A stretch of 64,000 bases of DNA from Chloracidobacterium sp. Its GTDB lineage: Bacteria > Acidobacteriota > Blastocatellia > Pyrinomonadales > Pyrinomonadaceae. Each line of letters starts with the position of its first letter. Position 1 is the first letter of the stretch. Below the pieces are notes generated by a model. That model was not told the origin of the DNA, searched no databases, and worked only from the letters and a program-made list of their open reading frames with translations. The stretch covers positions 2,602,501 through 2,666,500 of the forward strand of contig JADJWP010000002.1 in NCBI GenBank assembly GCA_016716305.1, written 5' to 3'. Shown here in pieces: positions 48,506-56,255 of the stretch. The translations under genes and the position numbers were made by a program.

Positions 48506-49770
48506 TGAGATCAAAATCGCTCAAATATCCAACCTTGGTAATTGGCATTCTGTTGGTAGGCTTTCAGACCGTCGCGAGTCAGATACAGGTAAACCCGACC
48601 GGTGTGAATGTAAACTCACAAAACCCGAGTGTCGTGTTCCTAACCTTCGGACAGATACCCGCGGGATATGCGCCGGCAGAAGCGATGTGGTGCGGACAGC
48701 TGGTTCCGGCTGCACCACCCGCGATCGGACTTCAGTGTCGCCCGGATACGATCTACGGTGTGTTGCCAACTCGGTACAACCTCTCGCAGACAAGCGGCAA
48801 TCTCGGCCTGACCGACATAATGTCCATACCGTCAGCTGTCGTGCGTCGCGCCTTTCAAACTGCCGACACCGGTGGGGATGCTGGTTTCTTTTATGTCAGG
48901 CGATTCACATCTTCTCTCGGCGGCCCGGATCAGTTCGTCTCTGTCACGTGTCGGATGGCCGGCGGAGGCGCACGCACACCGTTTGCTCTCACGGACGTAA
49001 GATACCTTGCTGAAACCGACGAACCTATCGTGTTCGTTCGACGAGGTCAGCCACTACCGGTAAAAGGCGTGCAGATCCGCTATAACGGAACGGGCCGTTT
49101 GAGGGGCCGCTGGGAACTAGTGCTCCCCGGGGAGGAGCTACCGACAAACCGCGATCTGCTAACGGAAGCCACCCTTCCCATTGAGGACCGATCAGGTCAA
49201 CGCAGATTCACCCAGGTCGAGCGTTTTTACCATTTTCTTCCGCCGAACGGCGAGTTTACGCTTGAGTTCAAGAACGCCGATAAGCTTCCGTTGAATGCCG
49301 ACGGCCAATATTTACTTCTCCTGCGAATCGAAGCGGTGGACGACAAAGAAGCCGACTCAAATCTGAGTGTCATAGGTGTCGGCCCCGGAGTCGTTAATGG
49401 CGGTGCGGTCGCAGGTTTTCCGATGCCGACATTCAAGTTCTTTGTTTCGGGGGGCGTATCGGCCGATTGGGCAGCATCGGCGCTGATCACGCCCCCAGTC
49501 GACGCAGAATTGCAGCCGACCAATGATCCGCCTCTATTCACATGGCGGTCAATGAATGGTGCGTCCTTTTATCGGATCGAGTTTTTTGACGACAATAATG
49601 CGCTAAGGTTTCAGGCACTTCTTCCTGCCTCCCGATCGGTCTATCGGGCCCCTTCGTGGCTTCATTCAAAATTATCGAGCGGGGCCTTTAAGTGGAGGGT
49701 CATTTCGATCGACGACAAGGGTTCGCAGCTCTCCGAAACGCCGTTTCGAACAGCCCTAATACAACGCTGA
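48505..49770 (+). CDS. Secreted protein of unknown function, coupled to the beta-barrel gene
   Basis: A 421-residue exported protein: the signal peptide LVIGILLVGFQTVASQIQ is followed by an all-beta-looking chain with Pro/Gly-rich turns (NPTGVNVNSQNPSVVFLTFG, AMWCGQLVPAAPP, FVSVTCRMAGGGARTPFALT) and a last domain with ASFYRIEFFDDNNALRFQAL and GAFKWRVISIDDKG, which looks Fn3-like. Two early Cys could form a disulphide. The ATG overlaps the upstream stop (TAATG). Cell-surface binding or assembly together with the barrel protein is the simplest guess, without direct support. Confidence 0.62.
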   Translation: MRSKSLKYPTLVIGILLVGFQTVASQIQVNPTGVNVNSQNPSVVFLTFGQIPAGYAPAEAMWCGQLVPAAPPAIGLQCRPDTIYGVLPTRYNLSQTSGNLGLTDIMSIPSAVVRRAFQTADTGGDAGFFYVRRFTSSLGGPDQFVSVTCRMAGGGARTPFALTDVRYLAETDEPIVFVRRGQPLPVKGVQIRYNGTGRLRGRWELVLPGEELPTNRDLLTEATLPIEDRSGQRRFTQVERFYHFLPPNGEFTLEFKNADKLPLNADGQYLLLLRIEAVDDKEADSNLSVIGVGPGVVNGGAVAGFPMPTFKFFVSGGVSADWAASALITPPVDAELQPTNDPPLFTWRSMNGASFYRIEFFDDNNALRFQALLPASRSVYRAPSWLHSKLSSGAFKWRVISIDDKGSQLSETPFRTALIQR

Positions 49771-50052
49771 CCATCGAAGAACACGTTCCCTGAGACTGCG
49801 ATTCTAGGCCGCGAACGGTGAAATTAGGCCAGGCAGATCTGAAAGCATCGAATTTGCCGCAGACGGGCCTTATTTTTCAGTTTTAAGGTTGATCAGTAGA
49901 TCGTTAGGCCGGTTGCGGACATTGTGATGGTACCTAAGAAGGTTCAACACGAAATGAAAGGCGCGACGGCAGGCGATCTGACCGATCATTCAATTCAAAC
50001 CAAAACACTCTTTATTGGATTCTCCGCGAAGATCGGGATCTGAGGATCAAGA
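49771..50052 (+). other. Intergenic stretch without recognised content
   Basis: The gap between the secreted-protein gene and the methyltransferase gene start is 509 bp. I see no gene, tRNA or strong terminator hairpin in its first 280 bp; a promoter follows at 50053. Confidence 0.4.
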
Positions 50053-50081
50053 TTGACAACAAAGAAAAACAGTCGTCTAAT
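50053..50081 (+). promoter_or_regulatory. Sigma-70-like promoter before the lone methyltransferase gene
   Basis: A consensus TTGACA at 50053-50058 is followed after 17 bp by TCTAAT at 50076-50081. Transcription would start near 50088 and give a leader of about 190 nt before the GTG at 50280. Confidence 0.5.
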
Positions 50082-50279
50082 CTTTGCCTAGTCGTGACCA
50101 ATACATGGTTGGCGCTGAAGTTCGATCGGCTGCAGTTCTTTTCATTTCGACGGGTCTTCGTTTGGCAAGTGAATGCGGTTGCCGCGATCGTTGCCCGAGC
50201 GGAACAATCTTCTTTTCGCACCGAGTATTGGCCATGGCATAATGCGGCATCGACAACAAATGCCCGGGGGGGTCAATGC

Positions 50280-51221
50280 GTGAAATCCATCGAAATCTCC
50301 ACCATAGTTGCTGACGAACAATTGCAAACGGAGCAGCAGCGGTCGAATGCTCAACGTCTTGAACTAAGGAAACACAATTCGAAGACCGTGATGCGCGGGC
50401 GGGAATACGGGCTTATCCTAGGCCAAATTTTCCTCGAGTATTTTGCGGATTCCCGCTCGCTGCATTATGGCCTTTGGTCAGACGATCTTGAACTGAACAT
50501 CCGAAATATCGGTAATGCACAAGATGCGTATACCGATCTGCTGCTGGCGACCATCCCGTCTAATGCTCGGAGCGTTCTTGACGTTGGCTGCGGTGTAGGT
50601 TCTGTTGCGAAAAGACTGGTGGATCTGCATTACGACGTCGAATGCCTGTCGCCTTCCTTCATGTTGAACAAGGAGGCAAGAAGGAACGTTCCAGGGATCA
50701 TTGTTCACGATTCAGGTTTCGAGGATTTTGTCCCGGATCGCAAGTTTGACGTGGTTCTCTTTGCCGAGAGTTTTCAGTATGTCGAGAGCTACGCCGCACT
50801 TTCGAAAGCCGCTGAAATGCTAACCGCTTCGGGCGTGATAATCGTATGCGACAAATTCAAGTGTGAAGAGAACGGAAAGTCACCGATCGGCGGCGGACAC
50901 CAATATCGAGATTATTTACGAACTTGCCGGGACCTCGGGCTCGAGTGTATTCAGGACATCGACCTCACCGAACGGATCGCACCAAATTTTGACCTTCTTC
51001 AGGACTTTCGACAACGGGTCATCGAACCCGCTGCCGAAAAGATCGAGGAAATAACGAGTTATAAACTTAGATTCTCAAAATACCTGTTCTTCACCGCACT
51101 AAAGATGATCTTGCTGCGGATGATCGCAAAACACCGAAACAAAGAGCGTGACGGAAACGGTTTCAAACGTCACAACACATATCGCCTGAACGTTTTAAGA
51201 CCGTGCGTTTCGATTAAATGA
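50280..51221 (+). CDS. SAM-dependent methyltransferase (cyclopropane/phosphoethanolamine-type fold class)
   Basis: A 313-residue methyltransferase: YGLWSDDLELNIRNIGNAQD before the core, motif I SVLDVGCGVGSVAKRLVDLH, an acidic SP-type beta-2 end (VECLSPS), DRKFDVVLFAESFQYVESY and ASGVIIVCDKFKC. The HYGLW segment directly upstream of motif I is typical of lipid or small-molecule methyltransferases with a gating helix. The GTG at 50280 was chosen because a G-rich site (GGGGGG) lies 9 bp upstream; the frame is open further up without homology. It ends with a basic amphipathic tail. Substrate unknown. Confidence 0.75.
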   Translation: MKSIEISTIVADEQLQTEQQRSNAQRLELRKHNSKTVMRGREYGLILGQIFLEYFADSRSLHYGLWSDDLELNIRNIGNAQDAYTDLLLATIPSNARSVLDVGCGVGSVAKRLVDLHYDVECLSPSFMLNKEARRNVPGIIVHDSGFEDFVPDRKFDVVLFAESFQYVESYAALSKAAEMLTASGVIIVCDKFKCEENGKSPIGGGHQYRDYLRTCRDLGLECIQDIDLTERIAPNFDLLQDFRQRVIEPAAEKIEEITSYKLRFSKYLFFTALKMILLRMIAKHRNKERDGNGFKRHNTYRLNVLRPCVSIK

Positions 51222-51240
51222 TCAGATTCCCTGAACCGAA

Positions 51241-52050
51241 CTATAATTTGAAGCTTTTCTTCATTTCCTTTAGGTCGGCGGGCTTTGCGAACGTCGAGTC
51301 GGGAAATCGGCCGTTATATTCTACGGACTGGTAATTGATCCGCGAGGTGTGCGACCCATTTGTAAAGCGGTCGATTATGAACGGAGACCGAATTCCACCC
51401 GTATCAACGAACTGGGCGTATCGGTCCTCTTCGACGGTTTCTTCGCCTTCCGAATTCGTTCGCTTGTATATAGCTTTTTGCGGTGCACCATCGTCTGCGG
51501 CGAATTCGAATTCCACGACCAATCCATCTTCGTACGTCAACCTGACAACATCATTTCGCCTGCCAAGCGTCGACGGTCGCCTTCCCACGTAAGCAAGGCT
51601 GGCTTCTTTTCGCCAACTACCGCGAAGGAGGTTGTCAAGGCTGACGCGGAGGCCGCGCCTAAAGCTCTCAATCTGGGCTTCGGTCTGCTCCTTGATGGTT
51701 TCCATATCGCCGTCGTAAATCCACCCAGAGCCGCCGATGTTTGTTTGCACGGTTCTGGTTTTGCCGCTTTTGAACTCGGTCCGCTCTTTATCCGGAAAAA
51801 CGATCACATCGTGAAACGCCTGAAACGAAATGACAGCTCCATCGCGGATCAAGCTGAACCGTCCGCGACCAAGCTGAGACGTGACATTGAGGTATTTATC
51901 GCCGCCGAGGAACGATACGGCCTTCGAAATAACGGCGTCGGCCTTTTCATCGCGTTCGCGATCTTGAGCCGTAACTGGGATGACAGTCACGATAAATAAC
52001 AGACCGATAGCGAACTCACAGAGCTTGGCAGAATGGCAGCTAAAACTCAT
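51241..52050 (-). CDS. Exported LolA/outer-membrane lipoprotein-sorting-like protein
   Basis: A 269-residue exported protein. The signal peptide FAIGLLFIVTVIPVTAQ is followed by AVISKAVSFLGGDKYLNVTS, a helix seen at the start of many LolA-like or DUF4292-like periplasmic proteins, then a run of antiparallel strands (GRFSLIRDGAVISFQAFHDV, RTVQTNIGGSGWIYDGDMET, VRLTYEDGLVVEFEFAADDG, SRINYQSVEYNGRFPDSTFA). It may bind lipid or lipoprotein. The ATG at 52050 lies inside the end of the TonB-like gene (11 bp overlap); a GTG at 52071 preceded by AAAGGA is an alternative. Convergent with the methyltransferase. Confidence 0.62.
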   Translation of the reverse strand: MSFSCHSAKLCEFAIGLLFIVTVIPVTAQDRERDEKADAVISKAVSFLGGDKYLNVTSQLGRGRFSLIRDGAVISFQAFHDVIVFPDKERTEFKSGKTRTVQTNIGGSGWIYDGDMETIKEQTEAQIESFRRGLRVSLDNLLRGSWRKEASLAYVGRRPSTLGRRNDVVRLTYEDGLVVEFEFAADDGAPQKAIYKRTNSEGEETVEEDRYAQFVDTGGIRSPFIIDRFTNGSHTSRINYQSVEYNGRFPDSTFAKPADLKEMKKSFKL

Positions 52051-52771
52051 AAACAACCGTTTTTGTGACACTGGTCCTTTTGCCGCTGCGGTGAACAGCC
52101 GGCCTGAACCTGATCTTTTTTACCGCTTCGACGAAGCGCGGTTTCATCGAATCCGGCAATTCAGTAACGTACCGAAAGACCGATACCCGACGATCTGCAC
52201 CGAGGAATAACACGACCGATATTCTGCGAGCGGCAGAAGCCGGCAAGTCGGCTGCTTTGATCTCCGGTTTCGGCATGCTTGTGATCATCGCCGGTGTTGC
52301 AACGTCCTTATCATCGTTCTCGTAAAAGATACTAAAATTATAGTCGACATCGACGATCGTGGTTTCCGGTTTGCCGTTGATCAGTTTCGGCTTGAATTTG
52401 ATCTTTTTCGCTGCAGCAACAGCCCTTTCGGTCAGCCCATTCGGCAGATAGGTCATCGGAATGACCTCACCTATCTCGCCGGTGGCAAGAAACTCTACCT
52501 TTAGACGCACAACGCCCTCAACCCCGTTGTATCGAGCCGTTTCGGTATAGCCGGGCTGAGGTTTCTCGATCAATTCGTAAGGCTTTGTCGGGCCCAGGAC
52601 TGGCGGCGATGCGGAACTGACCGCGGAGGGCCTAGTCGGTATCTGCTTTGGCGGATCGGTCTGGCCAAACGCGGCAGAACCAAAGAAAAGAACGGCCAGC
52701 CCAACAATAAAGACAGGTGAGAACGAAATAGATGCTTCCCGGCCGCCGCAAAAAAAGATCGTGCTTTTCAT
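52040..52771 (-). CDS. TonB-family protein with two TonB-C-like domains
   Basis: A 243-residue protein with a signal sequence (SPVFIVGLAVLFFGSAAFG), a short Pro/Ser-rich spacer and a first TonB-C module (YELIEKPQPGYTETARYNGV, VVRLKVEFLATGEIGEVIPM, AAAKKIKFKPKLINGKP). A second, weaker module follows (RRISVVLFLGADRRVSVFRY, EAVKKIRFRPAVHRSGKRTS). Classical TonB has an uncleaved anchor and a long Pro-rich rod to reach outer-membrane receptors; here the rod is too short, so a periplasmic role other than energising a receptor is possible. It is followed by a LolA-like gene in an 11-bp overlap. Confidence 0.78.
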   Translation of the reverse strand: MKSTIFFCGGREASISFSPVFIVGLAVLFFGSAAFGQTDPPKQIPTRPSAVSSASPPVLGPTKPYELIEKPQPGYTETARYNGVEGVVRLKVEFLATGEIGEVIPMTYLPNGLTERAVAAAKKIKFKPKLINGKPETTIVDVDYNFSIFYENDDKDVATPAMITSMPKPEIKAADLPASAARRISVVLFLGADRRVSVFRYVTELPDSMKPRFVEAVKKIRFRPAVHRSGKRTSVTKTVVYEF

Positions 52772-52791
52772 ATTCTCACTCTAATGTTCGA

Positions 52792-52823
52792 AAGGCTTTG
52801 GTGCATGTTAGCACCAAAGCCTT
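52792..52823 (-). terminator. Strong hairpin, probable terminator of the clpA-like gene
   Basis: AAGGCTTTGGTGC (52792-52804) is a perfect 13-bp inverted repeat of 52811-52823 around a 6-nt loop, 37 bp after the ClpA stop on the minus strand. The following T stretch is short, so termination may be partial and allow read-through into the TonB-like gene. Confidence 0.65.
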
Positions 52824-52860
52824 GGCCTTAAAAGGTTATCGGCAGATCCAGGATCGCTTA

Positions 52861-55140
52861 TTAGTTCAGGCTGAGTGCATCGTTCGGCCTGACGGTGATC
52901 TCGCCGTCCTCTGCGTCGACAGTGAACCGAGTCCCTGACTTCCATTGGTTTGTGATCGGAAGTTTTACCTTTTGGTCGATGTGCCGCTTTAAGAAACGAG
53001 CTCCATAGGCGGGGCTGAATCCTTTTTCGGTCAACATATCGATCGCCGGCTCGGTGATCTCGACAACCTTTCCCTGTCGCTCCATCTGCTTTCTCATTTT
53101 AGCGAGATAAAGGCGAGCTATCTCGCGAACTTCGTCCATGGTCAGCGGCGAGAAAACAATGATCTCATCGATGCGGTTACGAAACTCGGGAGTGAACCGG
53201 GTCTCGGCCGCTTTCATCACATCGCCTTTGATCTGCTTCATATCGCCAAGAGTTTTCTGGCCGAAGCCAAGAGGTTTCTCGTACTTCTTGAAGTTCTCAG
53301 ATCCAAGGTTGGACGTCATTATTACGATCGCATCCGACAAATAGACCTTCTTGCCGCGGCCGTCGGTCAGCCAACCTTCGTCAAATGCCTGAAGGAAGAT
53401 GTTCATCAGGTAGGGCGACGCTTTCTCGACTTCGTCAAGCAAAAGGACCGTATACGGATTGTCACGCAGTTGTTCGGTCAAAATTCCGCCGCGTTCAGAC
53501 CCAACGATCCCGCGGGGCATACCGATAAGCTTTTCGATACCGACCGTCCCGTCACCGTATTCCGACATATCGATCCGGACCATCTTGCTCTCATCGCCGA
53601 ACATGAATTCGGCAACGGCCTTTGCAAGTTCGGTCTTTCCGACACCGGTCGGGCCGAGGAAAAGTAGAACGCCGTCCGGAGCATAATGGTTGTCCTTGAG
53701 CGGGCCTTTGTTGAGCCTGAGCCTTTCGGCCACCGATCTAACAGCTTCTTTCTGCCCGATCACGCGGCCTGCGAGGTCCATCTCCATTTGCGAGAACCGA
53801 TCAGAGGTCTCGCGGTAGATCATGTCCTTCGGAATGCGCGATTCCTGAGAGATCACATCGATAATGTGCTCGGGCCGAACGACCAGTTTCTCAGGTTCGT
53901 TTATCTCGACCTTCACCGATGCGGTATCCAGCCACCCGATCGCTTTGTCCGGGAGGTGAAGATTGCGGATATATTTCGGCGACATCTCGAGCGCGGTGTT
54001 GATCGCCTCGTCCGAGATCGTGACGGAATAGTTTTTCTCTAACCGCGGCCGAAGGCCCAATAGTATCTCTTTCGTCTCGTCGATCGTCGGTTCATCCACT
54101 TTGACCAACCTAAAACGCCGCGAGAGTGCCTCGTCCTCACCTATATATTCCTTGTACTCGGTTATCGTCGTCGCGCCGATGATCCGCAGCTCGCCACGAG
54201 CCAGGGCCGACTTGAACATGTTGGCCGCATCGGAGGTTGTTCCCATCGCCGCACCTGCGCCGATGATGGTATGGGCTTCGTCAATGAAGAGGATTATGTT
54301 GTCCTTCTCTTTTACTTCATCGATGATGCCCTTGATGCGCTCTTCGAACATGCCGCGAAGCATTGTTCCGGCGACCAGCCCGCCCATCTGAAGTTGGACG
54401 ATGTGAGAATCACGCAGCCGAGCCGGAACCTTTTCAGGCTCGAGCTCGATAAGCCGCGCGAGACCTTCGACAACGGCGGTTTTCCCGACACCGGGTTCGC
54501 CAACAAGCATCGGGGAATTCGACCTTTCGCGGTGCGAAAGGATCTCGATCATCTGCAATATCTCTTTCTCGCGGCCGATCGTCGGCGGTATCTTATCCTG
54601 CCTGGCAAGCTTGTTCATCGATACGCCGAAATGGCGGAGAAAACTCGGAAGCTCGTATTTCTGCCTGACACGCTCTTCCTCTTTTTCCCTCTTGCGAATT
54701 CGCGTCCGGGCCGTCTGAGCGACCTCATCGGACGGAACCCCGAGGTTTTGGAGTACATCGTTCAAGATGCTGCGTTCATCGTTGGAAAGGACATAGAAAA
54801 TGTCGCTGCCATCTATCACACGACGGCCTTGCGAACGGGCCCGGTCCATCGCGCGCTTGAATAACTCCGTTGTCTCCGGTGCAATGCGAAATCCTTTCCC
54901 CGTGTGCTGACGCCCGGTCTCCATTCGCTTTTCGATCAACAGTTTGACCGACCGCGGATCGACGGCAAGATCCCGCATGGTCGACGTAAAGAGTTCGTCC
55001 TCTTCGTTGGCGACTGCGTGAAGGATATGCTCGATCGAAACATAGTTTTGATCGTGCTTCCTTGAAGCGTCGAGCGCGGTTTCCAAAACACGTCGGCCAC
55101 TTTCGCTGAATTTGTCCTTATAAGCGTCAATATCTGCCAT
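52861..55140 (-). CDS. clpA: ClpA/ClpC-type AAA+ unfoldase subunit
   Basis: A 759-residue Hsp100 protein that would feed substrates to ClpP. A Clp-N double repeat covers residues 5-145 (FSESGRRVLETALDASRKHD). D1 has Walker A GEPGVGKT near 214 and IILFIDEAHTIIGAGAAMGT; D2 has GPTGVGKTELAKAVAEFMFG near 500 and VLLLDEVEKASPYLMNIFLQ. The long coiled-coil M domain of ClpB is missing, as in ClpA. Before FTPEFRNRIDEI lies EKPLGFGQKTLG, whose LGF sits where ClpA/ClpX carry the ClpP-docking tripeptide. No clpS or clpP gene is adjacent. It is separated from grpE by 289 bp, so it has its own promoter. Confidence 0.88.
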   Translation of the reverse strand: MADIDAYKDKFSESGRRVLETALDASRKHDQNYVSIEHILHAVANEEDELFTSTMRDLAVDPRSVKLLIEKRMETGRQHTGKGFRIAPETTELFKRAMDRARSQGRRVIDGSDIFYVLSNDERSILNDVLQNLGVPSDEVAQTARTRIRKREKEEERVRQKYELPSFLRHFGVSMNKLARQDKIPPTIGREKEILQMIEILSHRERSNSPMLVGEPGVGKTAVVEGLARLIELEPEKVPARLRDSHIVQLQMGGLVAGTMLRGMFEERIKGIIDEVKEKDNIILFIDEAHTIIGAGAAMGTTSDAANMFKSALARGELRIIGATTITEYKEYIGEDEALSRRFRLVKVDEPTIDETKEILLGLRPRLEKNYSVTISDEAINTALEMSPKYIRNLHLPDKAIGWLDTASVKVEINEPEKLVVRPEHIIDVISQESRIPKDMIYRETSDRFSQMEMDLAGRVIGQKEAVRSVAERLRLNKGPLKDNHYAPDGVLLFLGPTGVGKTELAKAVAEFMFGDESKMVRIDMSEYGDGTVGIEKLIGMPRGIVGSERGGILTEQLRDNPYTVLLLDEVEKASPYLMNIFLQAFDEGWLTDGRGKKVYLSDAIVIMTSNLGSENFKKYEKPLGFGQKTLGDMKQIKGDVMKAAETRFTPEFRNRIDEIIVFSPLTMDEVREIARLYLAKMRKQMERQGKVVEITEPAIDMLTEKGFSPAYGARFLKRHIDQKVKLPITNQWKSGTRFTVDAEDGEITVRPNDALSLN

Positions 55141-55352
55141 AAATCTTGTACTGCCTTGTTCGGTATCCTTTGTCCGAAACGGTCGGGCCGACTTCTATTG
55201 TATCACCTCAATCCCGATTCGATACAAGCATAATGTTGCACCCTGATTCGATGTGTCCGATGACCGAAAATATGCACAAATTCTCATACGAATCTTGGTG
55301 ATAAACGGATTCACGCTCGTTAGATCGACTCAACCGGCGTTCATGAAGGAAA

Positions 55353-55379
55353 CGGCTCTGAAAGAAACTCTCAGAGCCG
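55353..55379 (-). terminator. Hairpin terminator of the hsp20-clpB-grpE unit
   Basis: CGGCTCTGA at 55353-55361 pairs with TCAGAGCCG at 55371-55379 around a 9-nt loop, about 50 bp after the grpE stop; on the minus strand it is followed by TTTCCTTC. The T run is imperfect. Confidence 0.65.
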
Positions 55380-55429
55380 AATTCGGTTTGTCATCGTTCA
55401 CGAAACAAGCGAAATCGCCAAAGTGCTGA

Positions 55430-56116
55430 TCATTCAACGGCCGATTGCGACAAAGCTTTTCCGACCTGAACCCGCGCCGGTCTAAGCAGCCGGTCGCCAA
55501 AACGATATCCTCTGGAGTATTCTTTGACGACCTTCCCATCCATGTCAGCGTCAACCGCCACCATATCTACCGCCTCATGAAGTTCAGGATCGAACAATGT
55601 CCCAGTAGAAAGGACTGGTTCGACGCCTACGCTGGCCAATGCATGCTCGAATGAACGCGCGGTACCGCGAACACCTTCGCGCAGATTGTCGAGCGACGGA
55701 TCGGCCTCGCTCGCGGCGACCGCGAGATTTAGGTTGTCGAGAACCGGAAGAAGTGTGACCAGAAAGTTGAACTTACTTTGACTCGCTCTATCTTCCAGCG
55801 TCTTCATAAGACGGGCCCGCATTTCGGCCGTTTCTTTCTCAAGCCCGCTCTTCGCCTCGTCAAACTTGGCCTGGACACCCACAAGCTTGGCTTCGGCGGC
55901 TTCGCGGCGTTCGACCTCTGCCTTGAGCTTCGTCTCCAATTCAACCTCTTTTTGTGAACGAACCGGCTCTGCATTGACCGGTTTCGGATCTTCCGCAACT
56001 CGCTCGCCCAGATCGTTGAACCGGCGTTTGTCATTCACCGGGATCTTGATCTCCTCGGTATCTTTGTGGTCTTCGATGAGGTGGTCTGTTTCACTCATTT
56101 TCTTTCGCTTTAACAT
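55430..56116 (-). CDS. grpE: Nucleotide exchange factor GrpE
   Basis: A 228-residue DnaK co-chaperone that releases ADP from DnaK. An acidic N-terminal tail leads into a long coiled coil (about 55-115: VELETKLKAEVERREAAEAK). The family core follows: FNFLVTLLPVLDNLNLAVAA, LREGVRGTARSFEHALASVG and the C-terminal beta domain with LFDPELHEAVDMVAV and KVVKEYSRGYRFGDRLLRPA. dnaK and dnaJ are not in the window, so grpE is separated from its usual partners and placed behind clpB. The ATG at 56116 is used; ATG 56098 (MSETD) is an alternative. Confidence 0.93.
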   Translation of the reverse strand: MLKRKKMSETDHLIEDHKDTEEIKIPVNDKRRFNDLGERVAEDPKPVNAEPVRSQKEVELETKLKAEVERREAAEAKLVGVQAKFDEAKSGLEKETAEMRARLMKTLEDRASQSKFNFLVTLLPVLDNLNLAVAASEADPSLDNLREGVRGTARSFEHALASVGVEPVLSTGTLFDPELHEAVDMVAVDADMDGKVVKEYSRGYRFGDRLLRPARVQVGKALSQSAVE

Positions 56117-56255
56117 CGAACTAAATTCTATTCCTTCGGCCGCTTTATTGAAAGCACACAGATCTCGACACGCGACCTGGTGAGGACGGCTCGTAGGCGA
56201 ACGGATAATTCGCTAACACGACCGATCGGCAGCCCGCAGCCCGCGCTCAGAGAGC

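Noticed and set aside
55141..55429. CIRCE element (HrcA operator) upstream of the clpA-like gene or around grpE
   Set aside because: No TTAGCACTC-N9-GAGTGCTAA-like repeat is present in this gap or in the other chaperone spacers.
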